A stretch of 64,000 nucleotides of DNA from Mycobacterium simulans (GTDB lineage: Bacteria > Actinomycetota > Actinomycetes > Mycobacteriales > Mycobacteriaceae), in contig NZ_OCVX01000005.1 of assembly GCF_900232995.1 (NCBI RefSeq), positions 409,978-473,977 of the forward strand, written 5' to 3'. How positions within the stretch are numbered: position 1 is the stretch's first letter; each line of letters begins with the position of its first letter. The notes under the pieces are model-generated. The model had not been told where the DNA came from. It did not search any database and worked only from the letters and a program-made list of their open reading frames with translations. The position numbers and the translations under genes are program-made. Positions 44,935 to 54,878 of the stretch are shown one piece after another.

Positions 44935-45660
44935 TTACCCCTCTAACGCAGAGATCGGGTCGTGCTGTGGCCGAGGCTCGTTCACACCGCGTGGGTTTGC
45001 GACCTCGACTTGGTCGCGGACGATTCGCCGCCACGTGTACTGCCTGTGGTTCGGGTCGAAGCTAAGCGGAACATCACGGACCAGCTCCGATCCCTCCGAC
45101 GGCGAGTCGGCGTCACGGATAGTGGCAAGCCGCACAACTGTGGTTCGCTTCCGCGTTTGGTGCTCGCGATGTGCGAGCCAGGGCAACGTGGCCAGTGCAC
45201 CCAGCAAGTCAGTATCGAAGACTCCCAACGCTATTGGCCCCGCCGGTGGGCACGAGCGCCGCCCAAGGTAAAGAGGGAACTGCGGGCTACGGATCGCTTC
45301 GTCGATCCCGGCGACGAGTTCACGTTCGCCTTCGAGCACCGCAAGATAAACAGCATCCGACATGTAGTAGCGATCCGAGAGGGGCAAGGACCGCCATCCG
45401 ACGCTGCCGTCACGCTCCTTTACTTGCCTTCGAGCCGTTTGGAAATCACGGATAAGATAGCCCGGCTGATCAACGCGGACGCCGCACCGAAGCCCAAGGA
45501 GCGACTCAAGCGGATCCGAACGTCGGATCCCCTTGGCGGCAGCGACAAGTCCCAACACTCCGCTCTTGGTAGGTGCCGTGTCGGTACCCCGACGAACGAA
45601 TCGGCTACGGGAGCCCCAGGATTGCAACGGGCCCGTGAGCCGCAGCGCAACGACACTCAC
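44935..45660 (-). CDS. cas5e: Cas5e (CasD), Cascade subunit
   Basis: A RAMP-fold protein that caps the 5' handle of the crRNA in Cascade. The N-terminus is typical: VVALRLTGPLQSWGSRSRFVRR followed by PTKSGVLGLVAAAKG. The 241-residue length is close to E. coli CasD (224). The GTG start overlaps the cas7 stop by 4 nt (GTGA). Confidence 0.93.
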   Translation of the reverse strand: MSVVALRLTGPLQSWGSRSRFVRRGTDTAPTKSGVLGLVAAAKGIRRSDPLESLLGLRCGVRVDQPGYLIRDFQTARRQVKERDGSVGWRSLPLSDRYYMSDAVYLAVLEGERELVAGIDEAIRSPQFPLYLGRRSCPPAGPIALGVFDTDLLGALATLPWLAHREHQTRKRTTVVRLATIRDADSPSEGSELVRDVPLSFDPNHRQYTWRRIVRDQVEVANPRGVNEPRPQHDPISALEG

Positions 45661-46784
45661 AGCTGTTCCTGAAGCCTTGTGGCTACAAGGCCCCCAAGGG
45701 CCGAGACAAGTTCGTCAAACGAGACGTTTGTTCCGATGTCGTCGAGGCTGGCGGTGTCCTCACCCACCCGTGTCACCCAGCCAACAACCGGCGTTTCGTC
45801 GTAGGCGCGCTCGATCTCAACCGCTTCGTTCCGCAGTGCCTCGCAAGCCCGTTTGACTCGGCCGAACCGCTCCGACTCGCGCACCGGGGTCTCGAAAGCA
45901 CCAACAAGATTGATCGGCTGAGTACCGCGGACCAGCACGACAACTGCTTCGGGTAGGGTCCGGTTGGCGAAAGTGTTCTGTTTGCCGCTGGGCATCGACC
46001 TGACAAACGATCGGATGAAGGCTTCGACAGCGCGCTGTGTAGCAGCGGAATCGCCCAGATTGTCTGCGAGGCGGTTGACGTCGACAGTCGCATACCGATA
46101 CAGAGTCGATGAGTTGAACTCGACCGTGCCGATCATGCCGGCACCGGTTTCTTCTCCTTTGACCTCGATGACGTCGTCGACGGCGGTGAAGTAGTCGAAC
46201 TCCGTCTCAACCGGGTGAACGCTGATCGCGTGTGCAACCTGAGCAGCGGCATCGACGTTCAAATCGGTCTGGTCGGCTACCATTCGCCCGAAAAGCGCGA
46301 TATCCACCGAATGGTCGCGATCGGCCAGGCTCTTGACGTTTGCTTCCTTGAGCGCCTTTGGCACATCTCCGGCGGCTGCCGCATCCACGGCCGCTCTGGC
46401 CAACGCTTGGATCTGATGTCGACCGAGGAATACGAGATAACCCGCTTCGGCCGGCTCGTCTTTCTTCGCCGCCTTCGTGACGATGCCGACTTCCTTGAAC
46501 ACAGCGGTAGCCAACTCCTCGGCGCGGTCTTCGAGTTCCGACGCAAGCGATACGATCTCAGCAGCCAGCAGTCCGATCACCCGCCGAGTCCGGACTCCGA
46601 GCTCGTTGCCATCCAATGTTGCTTCGAAGTCGGTGCGAGCCGCGCGCTTCCAAGACTGGCTGGATACCCGCGCTCGGCGAACCCCGCCATAGATCGCGGT
46701 CTTGGGGCTCCCGGTGTCGTCCCTGTTGAGATTGCTCGGCGGGACGGTCTGCAAAATGTGGATGTCAATAATAGTGCGACTCAT
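45657..46784 (-). CDS. cas7e: Cas7e (CasC/Cse4), Cascade backbone
   Basis: Six copies form the Cascade backbone along the crRNA spacer. The 375-residue protein opens with IIDIHILQTVPPSNLNRDD, continues TGSPKTAIYGGVRRARVSSQ and SWKRAARTDF, and has FNSSTLYRYATVDVN in the middle, all hallmarks of the CasC/Cse4 family. ATG at 46784 has GGAG upstream, 6 nt past the cse2 stop. Confidence 0.94.
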   Translation of the reverse strand: MSRTIIDIHILQTVPPSNLNRDDTGSPKTAIYGGVRRARVSSQSWKRAARTDFEATLDGNELGVRTRRVIGLLAAEIVSLASELEDRAEELATAVFKEVGIVTKAAKKDEPAEAGYLVFLGRHQIQALARAAVDAAAAGDVPKALKEANVKSLADRDHSVDIALFGRMVADQTDLNVDAAAQVAHAISVHPVETEFDYFTAVDDVIEVKGEETGAGMIGTVEFNSSTLYRYATVDVNRLADNLGDSAATQRAVEAFIRSFVRSMPSGKQNTFANRTLPEAVVVLVRGTQPINLVGAFETPVRESERFGRVKRACEALRNEAVEIERAYDETPVVGWVTRVGEDTASLDDIGTNVSFDELVSALGGLVATRLQEQL

Positions 46785-46790
46785 GAGATT

Positions 46791-47450
46791 TCACTCCTCC
46801 GTTGGTTGGATGGTTTCTGAATGTGCAGTGGTATCACCCTCAACCGCCTTGAATCGGTAGAACTCGCGGCCCCACGCGCGTCTCACGCTCTCGGACCGTT
46901 GAGGATTCAGCAACCCCAGCAGATCGTCAGCGAACCGGGCGTAGTCGAACCCATGCCTTGCGGCACGCAATTGCGCCACTAGTCCGCGAACATGCACCAG
47001 GATCTCGTCGATGGACGAGGCGGTCGCGACTGCCATGAATCGCCGCGTCACCGCCTTCTCACTCCGCTCTCCTCCGCGAGCTAGACAACCGACCGCACGA
47101 CCGAGTGGCACCCCGTGCACGTGCGCCGGGCCCGACATGGATTGCTGATGTACGGCGAACAATGTGAGCGTGGCATGCGCGGCTTGCTCCGCACGGCTCG
47201 GTTCGTCACCAACCGATTGCAATGCCTCAGGAACCGCTGCGATCGTGTATTCCCAGATCTCGGGAACGCTGCCAGCGGTTTTGCCCAGAGCGCGGCGTAG
47301 CTTCGCCAGATCCGCGCGGGCACGAGGTGTTCCTGCTAGATACTCGGATTGCAGCCGATCCAGTCTCCAGTCTAGCGCCTTTCCGAGCTGACCAAGCCGC
47401 CTGGAAAGTGGTTCCGCCGGTGAAGAACTCGCGGTAGGTGTCGTCGTCAC
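46791..47450 (-). CDS. cse2: Cse2 (CasB), Cascade small subunit
   Basis: Two copies stabilise the R-loop in Cascade. I chose the GTG at 47450 (219 aa), which overlaps the cse1 stop (GTGA); the upstream open frame is antisense-free but lies inside cse1. The helical domain includes LARGGERSEKAVTRRFMAVATASS and the C-terminal YARFADDLLGLLNP...RAWGREFYR, with conserved basic residues. It is longer than E. coli Cse2 (160 aa), which is usual in actinobacteria. Confidence 0.9.
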   Translation of the reverse strand: MTTTPTASSSPAEPLSRRLGQLGKALDWRLDRLQSEYLAGTPRARADLAKLRRALGKTAGSVPEIWEYTIAAVPEALQSVGDEPSRAEQAAHATLTLFAVHQQSMSGPAHVHGVPLGRAVGCLARGGERSEKAVTRRFMAVATASSIDEILVHVRGLVAQLRAARHGFDYARFADDLLGLLNPQRSESVRRAWGREFYRFKAVEGDTTAHSETIQPTEE

Positions 47451-49096
47451 GATGCTGCTTCCTCCAATTTTGGATTCGATGGGTGATCGTGCACCGTCGG
47501 GAGTAGACGGCGAAGCGCGGCATGGAACCATGTCTCGGCGACCGCGACGTTGACCGCTCGATTGCGTATCTCCCGACCGACCCACGCCGACGGCGGTGCG
47601 GCGGATACGACGTCGTCGGCAATCAAACGCACCGACTCGACGACAACCTCACGCCATCTGCGCCGTGCCCCATCAAGGTCAACGCCGGGCATCAACGCCG
47701 CTACCCACCGTCGATATGGTTCTTCAAGCGCGACGTACAGGAGTTCGCGAGCCGAGTCACCAGCACCCGATTTGGGTTCTGCCCCGGCCGCTTGGGCGAT
47801 GTTCTCGGCTAGCTTCCAGACTTCCGACGCGGCATGCTCTGCGTCCGCTACGGCTTCGACGGCTGTTCGGCCAGCTGCCGGCTGATCTTCACGCAAGATC
47901 ATGATCGCTAGCGGCAACTCATCGTCGATGACGTCACCGATGGTCGCGTTCTGATCACCATACTGCGCACCGCACACGTGGATGGCGGGCCGGTAATTGT
48001 CCGGTAGATAGCCTTGCGCGACAAGGTCGCTGATCCATTGCAGCACTCCCGGCGCCAGGAAACGTTGGGGCTCAGAGCTGGTGCTCCCTCGACGCCCATT
48101 GACAGATGGGAGCAACGCAGCGATCCCACGCCACACCGATCGGTTCGGGTCATGCAGCAGCGGCATGTAGACGGTGGTCTTGAGTTTCTTCGTCTGCGGC
48201 TCGCTATAACGCCATGCGGTGTGTGGCTCTAGCCCATGGCGATTCTGTGAAGCGATCTTGTCGCCGTTGGCCAAGACCACCCCCACAACGTCGCCTCCAT
48301 CGCGGGTGAGCCGAACCCGGCGGGTCTGCCAGGTGTAGAGCTCGATCGCACCATGCGGCGACCGTTCCTCCCATGAAGGCCCGTCCGGTTCCCTTTCCCA
48401 GGGCGGAAGGTCGTCAGGAGTTCCGACGCGGACATAGGTTTCGACGTCTCGCGCTATCAGGTTGAGCACAAGGGTCTCCCGAAGATTGCGACCTGTGGCC
48501 AAGACCGCGCCGACCTGGCCGGACCATCCGGTCCCGATCGGATAGCCTTTGCCACCCTTCACGGTCGGATCACCGACCGCGCCTGACTTGATCCCTGACG
48601 GGTCGAAAGCGTGGGTGTGCACGAGCCAGCGCGCGGCCTCAGCCGCACTGATGCGCTCCAGGCTCGCAGCTGATCGAGTGGTGAAAAACGGTGCGCCATT
48701 GGGCACATCACCGACCATCTTCTCCAGGCCGGAAACCTCGTCTTTTGAAGTGTGCAGCTCGGCGACTTGGAAAAACGGTGCGACAGAATCGAACAAATCA
48801 AACCGGTGTCGGACCCGGTCCGCATAGCGCTCGATCTTCTCGATTGGAAGTCCGTCCGCGGTCCACAACTCGTGCCACTGTTCGCGGCTACGCGGCCCTT
48901 CGAGCGCTCGGTGCAGGAAGGCCAACAGCATACGAGTGATCGCGAAGGCTTGAGTCGGCAGTTCGCCACCGACGGACGCGAAATCACTTGCGCACTGGAA
49001 AAGTTGGAGGATGGACACCAGCGCCTCGCGCCCGGCGTTGTCCAACACGATGATCCACGGCTCGTCGATCAGGTTGAAGCTGCCGTTGTCTGTCAT
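47447..49096 (-). CDS. cse1: Cse1 (CasA/Cas8e), Cascade large subunit
   Basis: Recognises the PAM and recruits Cas3. The 549-residue protein begins FNLIDEPWIIVLD, the family signature, and holds the large N-terminal globular domain plus a C-terminal four-helix bundle (ARELLYVALEEPYRRWVAALMPG onward). It overlaps cas3 by 4 nt upstream and cse2 by 4 nt downstream. Confidence 0.93.
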   Translation of the reverse strand: MTDNGSFNLIDEPWIIVLDNAGREALVSILQLFQCASDFASVGGELPTQAFAITRMLLAFLHRALEGPRSREQWHELWTADGLPIEKIERYADRVRHRFDLFDSVAPFFQVAELHTSKDEVSGLEKMVGDVPNGAPFFTTRSAASLERISAAEAARWLVHTHAFDPSGIKSGAVGDPTVKGGKGYPIGTGWSGQVGAVLATGRNLRETLVLNLIARDVETYVRVGTPDDLPPWEREPDGPSWEERSPHGAIELYTWQTRRVRLTRDGGDVVGVVLANGDKIASQNRHGLEPHTAWRYSEPQTKKLKTTVYMPLLHDPNRSVWRGIAALLPSVNGRRGSTSSEPQRFLAPGVLQWISDLVAQGYLPDNYRPAIHVCGAQYGDQNATIGDVIDDELPLAIMILREDQPAAGRTAVEAVADAEHAASEVWKLAENIAQAAGAEPKSGAGDSARELLYVALEEPYRRWVAALMPGVDLDGARRRWREVVVESVRLIADDVVSAAPPSAWVGREIRNRAVNVAVAETWFHAALRRLLPTVHDHPSNPKLEEAAS

Positions 49097-51924
49097 GATT
49101 CGAGTACCTCCATGCCCCGATCGGGCGTGTATTTGATGGTGCGACCGGTAATGGCTCCCAGCCCGTCTCGGTCAATGACGACAACCGGCAGACGGTAGAT
49201 GAGTTGGGAAAGTTCCCAGGATTCGGGCGTTGCCGCCCACAAGGCTTCTTCTGACTCCGCATTGCTGAATTCGAGCGGCAGCCGAAGCGAGCACGACGCC
49301 ATAATCAATGCCAGCTCATCAGAAGGCGTCTGGTCGCGTGGCACCACCAAGCCAGCCTGCTCATCGGGAAGCCAAGCAGGAGTGAGCCATTCGCCGGACT
49401 CGGACTGTTGCATGACGATTGCCTCAAGTGTTGGCGCACCGTCACGCACCTGACCTTGGCCCTGAGCCTCGTCGTCCGTTTCACCCACGCTGCCCGAAAC
49501 CCAGCCGAGGATGGCTGTACCTGGCGACGATGGATCGGCGACTTGGAATTCTCTTGCCCGCGCAGTCCGCATATCGATCTGGTGCAGCCATTTCGCGCGT
49601 GCACCCGTGATCTCGTCCTGCCACGACGCCGGCTCGATGGGTTCGGGCCCATATGCGGTCCGAACCAGCGGCGCGATATCGTCGGGAAGTTCGACGGTAC
49701 CGCCGAGGCGAGGACGCAGCGTCGCTGCCGCGCGTAGCAGCGGATAGCTGTGGTAAACGTGTTTCGCTGCACCAGATTCCAGCTCAGGTGGATCCTGTGC
49801 GAAATCGATACCCGCGACATAAGCATGGGCAGAGCGCAGTTTGGGCGGTCGGCCAACCTGCCCATCACCGCGACTATGCCGATGTAGCCGCCCCATTCGT
49901 TGGAGCACCAAATCCACCGGTGCGAGATCGGTAATCAGCACGTCGAAATCGACGTCGAGCGACTGTTCAACGACCTGCGAAGCCACGACGATGTGTCGGT
50001 ACGGGCGAGTCACAGCCATTCCCGGCGGTCCGAACCGGCTCAGCAGACCAGCGTCCTTTCGCAGCCTATCCACTGCGATGAAACGGGAATGCGCAACAGT
50101 TACCTCACCGGGGAACTCGGTCTGGAGCGCGTCTGCTGACCGCAGGACACGACGGACGGTGTTGCGGACCACCAGTGCGCAACCGCCATCCGACAGCAGC
50201 TCCCGAAGCAGGGCCGTCAACGCGGTCAGGTCGTCGTCAGCACCACCACCCAGTGCGTCGATGTGCACCGTGGTTCGCCGGCCAGAAGGCGGTACCGCGC
50301 GAGCATAAACCTGGCCCGACTCCGTCCATGAAATCAGGGGATACGCGCGATCTTCCGCCACGTCAGCACAATTGGACGAAGCCCGTGAATCCTCGCCGTC
50401 GGCTAGCCCACTTCGATAGGCCGCCATCAGATCGTTTCGACGTTCTGGCGGTAGGGTCGCCGACAATGCGAGAACGGGGACACGGTATGCGGCCAACCAC
50501 GTTAAGACCTTGGTCAAGTAGGAGTTCATGAAAACGTCGTAGGCGTGAACTTCGTCCAAGACGACGACCTTGCCGGCCAACGCCAGATGCCGGAGCATCA
50601 AATGACGCGACTTGAGGCCGGCAAAGAGCAACTGATCGATCGTTCCCACGACAAAGTTGGCAAGTTGTGACTTCTTCCGGCCGGACAGCCACGCGTGCGC
50701 CACGACTGCGTGCTCGCCTGCGCGCGAATCGGATCGGCAACCCTCGTCGCTTCCGATCTGAGTCAATTGGCCCTCGACGATCCCCCGGAAAAGCCGGTTG
50801 AACCGCGCCTTCCCATGACTGAGCGTTATGGACCCCACCGATTGGTCGTGTGCGCCGACCGCGTCGAGCCACGCGATGACCCGATCGAACATCGCGTCGG
50901 TCGTCGCTTGTGTCGGCAGTGCGACATGTACTCCGCCGGCACTCCACCGACGCGCCATGATCTCAGCCGCTGCAAGTGCGGCCTCGGTCTTCCCTTCGCC
51001 CATGGGCGCCTCGATCACCACTAAACCGGGCGCCTTCATGGCCTCGGCCACTTCGCACACTGTGGTTTGAATCGGTCGCGGTTTTGCGTGGTGAGGCAAG
51101 CGGAATCGGGACGCGAAGAGTTCGTCAACTGTGCTAAGACGACCCGTCGCCCGCCAGGGTGCGGGCAACGCGAGTCTGCGCAGAGCCCGTTTTCCGCGAG
51201 CCGGGCTTTCGACGACATCCGGAAGCACTGCAGAGTAGAACGGCAAGAGCGATTCATTGCTCGCGATCCAGTCGGCCAGGATGACCAGTGCGGTAGTGAC
51301 AACTTGGAATGAAGCCGACAATTCCACGGCGCGCCAATCGTCGAGATACTGTTGCGCACCGGTCCTGGCGGCTACATGCTCGGCCAGTTCCCGCTGGACG
51401 TCTGACCAACGGCCCTGGCCGTACAGGGTCGGATACTCGGCGGGCCTAGCCTCGAGGCTGACCGAATCAGGCGGGACGCCGTGATGACCGCCCAAGACCA
51501 CCGCCCATGCCGCTACCAACCGTGGCGACCAGCCGCGGTCAAGCAGCCACAAGCGCAACAAATGATGACTGGCCAGCGAATGATGGACTTTTTGTCGGTC
51601 AACGAGATCAAACTTTCTCGGCGGCATATAGAGCCCATGCTCACGCATGCGCTGGGCAAGCGCATCGCTCTGGACAGCAAACGCCGGTGTGGCTTTACCC
51701 AAGTCGTGCAGACCTGCCAAGAAGGTCACCGCGGTGCGTGCGGCAACTACGTCACCGTTGAACGAACCCGCGAGAATGTTGATCACCGGCGGCGATAACC
51801 ACTGGTCGAATAGGCCGCCCGCAACATCGGCAGAATCGTCCATGTGCTGCCACAGCGGAAGCCAGGCTCCCTCGTCGTTCAACGATTTGGCCCATACAGA
51901 GCGAGCGGCCTTGCTTAGCTCCAT
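49093..51924 (-). CDS. cas3: Cas3, type I-E nuclease-helicase
   Basis: Degrades target DNA after Cascade binding. The single polypeptide has the HD nuclease first (LHDLGKATPAF, His73-Asp74, with a further GGHHG pair) then an SF2 helicase: Walker A APMGEGKTE at 306-314, DEVH box at 457-460, and motif VI-like QRMGRLHRH. I chose the ATG at 51924 (943 aa), which has GAGGAAG about 9 nt upstream; an in-frame start at 52002 lacks one. It is the first gene of the cas operon, whose promoter should lie in 51925-52097. Confidence 0.94.
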   Translation of the reverse strand: MELSKAARSVWAKSLNDEGAWLPLWQHMDDSADVAGGLFDQWLSPPVINILAGSFNGDVVAARTAVTFLAGLHDLGKATPAFAVQSDALAQRMREHGLYMPPRKFDLVDRQKVHHSLASHHLLRLWLLDRGWSPRLVAAWAVVLGGHHGVPPDSVSLEARPAEYPTLYGQGRWSDVQRELAEHVAARTGAQQYLDDWRAVELSASFQVVTTALVILADWIASNESLLPFYSAVLPDVVESPARGKRALRRLALPAPWRATGRLSTVDELFASRFRLPHHAKPRPIQTTVCEVAEAMKAPGLVVIEAPMGEGKTEAALAAAEIMARRWSAGGVHVALPTQATTDAMFDRVIAWLDAVGAHDQSVGSITLSHGKARFNRLFRGIVEGQLTQIGSDEGCRSDSRAGEHAVVAHAWLSGRKKSQLANFVVGTIDQLLFAGLKSRHLMLRHLALAGKVVVLDEVHAYDVFMNSYLTKVLTWLAAYRVPVLALSATLPPERRNDLMAAYRSGLADGEDSRASSNCADVAEDRAYPLISWTESGQVYARAVPPSGRRTTVHIDALGGGADDDLTALTALLRELLSDGGCALVVRNTVRRVLRSADALQTEFPGEVTVAHSRFIAVDRLRKDAGLLSRFGPPGMAVTRPYRHIVVASQVVEQSLDVDFDVLITDLAPVDLVLQRMGRLHRHSRGDGQVGRPPKLRSAHAYVAGIDFAQDPPELESGAAKHVYHSYPLLRAAATLRPRLGGTVELPDDIAPLVRTAYGPEPIEPASWQDEITGARAKWLHQIDMRTARAREFQVADPSSPGTAILGWVSGSVGETDDEAQGQGQVRDGAPTLEAIVMQQSESGEWLTPAWLPDEQAGLVVPRDQTPSDELALIMASCSLRLPLEFSNAESEEALWAATPESWELSQLIYRLPVVVIDRDGLGAITGRTIKYTPDRGMEVLES

Positions 51925-52097
51925 CACTGACTTCTTCCTCACGGTCCTCACACCGTCGCGAGCAGCATCGCATAGGGGACCGACAAACCACATGAGGTTC
52001 AACTACCGCGATGGACGCGGGTAGCGGCATACCCCGATGTAACAGGCGGCTCGACCGGGTCACCCCACGGCAAGCCGTGGCGCGCTAGGGTGCGCCC

Positions 52098-53111
52098 CTA
52101 AATGGCGTCCGGATCGTCTGCAAACGCCTCGGCGGTCTTGCGGGCCAGCTCGATCGCGGTGCGCGCCCACTCTTGGGTTGCACCGGCCAGGCCGCACACC
52201 GGGGCGACGCCGACGCGATCGCGCAGCACCGAGCGACCAAAGCCGAGCCGATCGGTCACCGCGACCACCGCGGCGGCCACCTCCTCCACCGATGGCCGCC
52301 GCTCCGGCGCGGTGCCGGCGACCACTCCCAGCACGATGCTGCGACCCGACTCGACGAATGCCGCGATGTCGTCCAAATCCGCGGCCCGCAGCGTGCCGGC
52401 ATCCACCGATATGGCACTAATGCCGCTGCGCTGCAACAGGTTCCATGGCAATTCGGCTGCGCAGCTATGCACCATTACGTCCGCACCCACCGCTTCGACG
52501 CAGGTGTCGAGCAGCGCGCCGGCCACCGACTCGTCCAGCGGGGCCACCGGGCTCAGCGCGGTCACCCCGCTCAGCCGTCCGCCCAATGCCACCGGCAGCG
52601 ACGGCTCGTCGAACTGCACTACCACCGGCGTGTCGAGCCGGCGGGCCAGCGCCGCGCGGTGCGCGGCTACCCCTTCGGCCAACGACGCCGCCAGGTCACG
52701 CACGGCACCGGGATCGGTGATGGCCCGGTGGCCGTTGGCCATTTCCAATCCCGCGGCCAGCGTGACGGGCCCGGGCGCCTGCACCTTGACCACCCGGCCG
52801 CCCCCGCGCAGGCCGGCCGTCTCCCAGGCCTCTTCCAGGGCATCCATGTCCTCGTCGAGCATGCTGACGGCTTTGCGGGTGACCGCCCCGGGCCGGGCGA
52901 CGATGCGGTAGCCGCGTGGCACCGTGTCGATGGCCACGTCGATCAGCAGTGCGCCGGCTCGCCCCAGCATGTCGGCGCCCACTCCCCTGCCGGGCAGTTC
53001 CACAAGATGAGCCAACGCAACGGCCAATTCACCGACGACAACCTCGGCTGCCGGTCGCGCGGCGATACCGGGCCACGATCCGATACCGGTGGCCGCTGCG
53101 AAAACACTCAC
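52098..53111 (-). CDS. MetE C-terminal-like protein (Rv3015c-like)
   Basis: A 337-residue protein resembling the catalytic half of cobalamin-independent methionine synthase. Likely zinc ligands are visible: the His-x-Cys in MVHSCAAELPW and a later Cys in PVCGLAG. It lacks the N-terminal folate-binding half of MetE, so the methyl donor and acceptor are unknown; such stand-alone MetE-like proteins exist in many actinobacteria. GTG at 53111 gives the same length as Rv3015c and lies divergently from lpqA. The cas operon begins 173 bp downstream on the same strand. Confidence 0.82.
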   Translation of the reverse strand: MSVFAAATGIGSWPGIAARPAAEVVVGELAVALAHLVELPGRGVGADMLGRAGALLIDVAIDTVPRGYRIVARPGAVTRKAVSMLDEDMDALEEAWETAGLRGGGRVVKVQAPGPVTLAAGLEMANGHRAITDPGAVRDLAASLAEGVAAHRAALARRLDTPVVVQFDEPSLPVALGGRLSGVTALSPVAPLDESVAGALLDTCVEAVGADVMVHSCAAELPWNLLQRSGISAISVDAGTLRAADLDDIAAFVESGRSIVLGVVAGTAPERRPSVEEVAAAVVAVTDRLGFGRSVLRDRVGVAPVCGLAGATQEWARTAIELARKTAEAFADDPDAI

Positions 53112-53160
53112 CGGGCAACCGTATTCGACATCGGGTAGGTTCGACCGAGAAGGGTGGCAG

Positions 53161-53793
53161 ATGGCGAGGTTGATGCGGCCGCTGCTGTTGTTTTCCGCAG
53201 TGTTACTGACAGCGGCGTGCACACGGGTGGTGGGTGGCTCCGCGCTACCGGCGTTCGGCGCTCCGCCGTTGGGCGTGCTCGATGTCGGCGCGCTGCTGTT
53301 GGACCAATCGCGAATGCGTGCGATCACCGGCGCCGGTGACGACCTGACGATCATCCCCTCGATGGACGGCACGCAACCGGTGGACATCGAGTCCCTCGCC
53401 GAGACCGCGCCGCGGGAATGCCGGTTCATTTTCGCCGAGACCGCAACCTTCGGACCCGATGTTGCGGCGTTTCACAAGACGACCTTTCAGGACCCGCCGG
53501 ACGGCAGTCTGATCTCCGAAGGCGCTGCCGCCTACCGCGACGCCGGCACCGCCCGGCATGCGTTCGACGCATTGGTGGCCACCGTCGGCGATTGTGCCGA
53601 CAGTTCGAGCGGATGGCTGCTGGTTAGCAAGTGGAAGGCCGACGGTGACTCGCTGCGCATGCGGCCGGGCGGCTGCGGCCGCGACTATCGGCTGCTATCG
53701 GTGGCCCTGCTGGAAGTCACCTACTGCGGCTTCCCGGAATCGGTGTCCGACATCGTGATGACGAACATCGCCGCTAACGTGCCGGGAAGTTAG
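53161..53793 (+). CDS. lpqA: Lipoprotein LpqA, sensor-type extracellular domain
   Basis: A 210-residue lipoprotein with signal peptide and lipobox LTAAC (lipidated Cys20). The mature part (LLLDQSRMRAITGAGDDLTIIPSMDGT, two spaced cysteine pairs) resembles the PknH-type extracellular sensor domain shared by several mycobacterial lipoproteins. Orthologue of Rv3016. Ligand unknown. Its TAG overlaps the stop codon of the convergent mnmA by 2 nt. Confidence 0.85.
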   Translation: MARLMRPLLLFSAVLLTAACTRVVGGSALPAFGAPPLGVLDVGALLLDQSRMRAITGAGDDLTIIPSMDGTQPVDIESLAETAPRECRFIFAETATFGPDVAAFHKTTFQDPPDGSLISEGAAAYRDAGTARHAFDALVATVGDCADSSSGWLLVSKWKADGDSLRMRPGGCGRDYRLLSVALLEVTYCGFPESVSDIVMTNIAANVPGS

Positions 53794-54878
53794 GCCCGGG
53801 CCAGTCGCGAAGTGCCGGCGATGGTGGCGCTGCCCAACACCTCGTCACCGTCGGGGTCGGGCCGGTAAAGCACCAGCGTCTGCCCGCGCGCGACACCGCG
53901 CAGCGGAGCGCCTAACCGCAGGCAAAGCTCGTCGCCGATCAATTCGGCTACCGCACTGGCGATTTCACCATGCGCACGCACCTGAACCGCACACTCGAAC
54001 GGACCCCGCGGCGCACAACCGGCGGTGAAGACGGGCGCCCGTCCGGTCAACGCGTGCACATCGAGGTCGGCCACGTCGCCCACGTGGACGGTCGCGGTGT
54101 CGGCGTCGATTGCCGTCACGTAGCGCGGGCGACCGTCCGGCCCTGGCCCGGCGATGCCCAGGCCTTTGCGCTGACCGATGGTGAAACCATGCACACCATC
54201 ATGTTCGGCAACCACGGCACCGTCGGAATTGACCACGGTCCCTCGGCGAATACCGATGCGCTCACCGAGAAACGCCCTGGTGTTCCCGGACGGAATGAAG
54301 CAGATGTCGTGACTATCCGGCTTGTCGGCGACCGCCAGGCCGCGACGGGCCGCCTCCGCCCGGATCTCCGGCTTGGGGGTGTCCCCAATCGGAAACGCGG
54401 CATGGCGCAGTTGCTCGGCGGTCAAAACGGCCAGCACGTAGGACTGATCCTTGTCCCGGTCAACGGCGCGGCGCAGCCGCCCATCGGACAGCCGGGCATA
54501 GTGGCCGGTCGCCACGGTGTCGAATCCCAACGCCAACGCTCTTGCCGACAGCGCCGAGAACTTGATTTGCTGATTGCACCGCACGCAGGGATTCGGGGTC
54601 TCCCCGCGGGCATAGGACGACACGAAATCGTCGATCACATCTTGCTTGAACTTCTCCGCGAAATCCCAAACGTAGAACGGGATTCCCAGCACATCGGCGA
54701 CGCGACGGGCATCCGCTGCGTCTTCTTTGGAGCAGCAGCCGCGCGAGCCGGTGCGCAGTGCACCGGGCGCTGATGACAATGCCAGGTGCACACCGACCAC
54801 ATCGTGCCCGGCATCGACCATACGGGCGGCGGCAACCGACGAGTCGACGCCGCCGCTCATTGCGGCGAGAACCTTCAT
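53790..54878 (-). CDS. mnmA: tRNA-specific 2-thiouridylase
   Basis: Thiolates U34 of tRNA-Glu, -Gln and -Lys using sulfur relayed from IscS. The 362-residue protein has the PP-loop MSGGVDSS (residues 7-14), the nucleophile Cys98 in NPCVRCN, and the persulfide-bearing Cys193 in HDICFIPSG. It follows iscS with no gap, the donor and acceptor of sulfur being made together. In H37Rv this is trmU, Rv3024c. Confidence 0.95.
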   Translation of the reverse strand: MKVLAAMSGGVDSSVAAARMVDAGHDVVGVHLALSSAPGALRTGSRGCCSKEDAADARRVADVLGIPFYVWDFAEKFKQDVIDDFVSSYARGETPNPCVRCNQQIKFSALSARALALGFDTVATGHYARLSDGRLRRAVDRDKDQSYVLAVLTAEQLRHAAFPIGDTPKPEIRAEAARRGLAVADKPDSHDICFIPSGNTRAFLGERIGIRRGTVVNSDGAVVAEHDGVHGFTIGQRKGLGIAGPGPDGRPRYVTAIDADTATVHVGDVADLDVHALTGRAPVFTAGCAPRGPFECAVQVRAHGEIASAVAELIGDELCLRLGAPLRGVARGQTLVLYRPDPDGDEVLGSATIAGTSRLARA

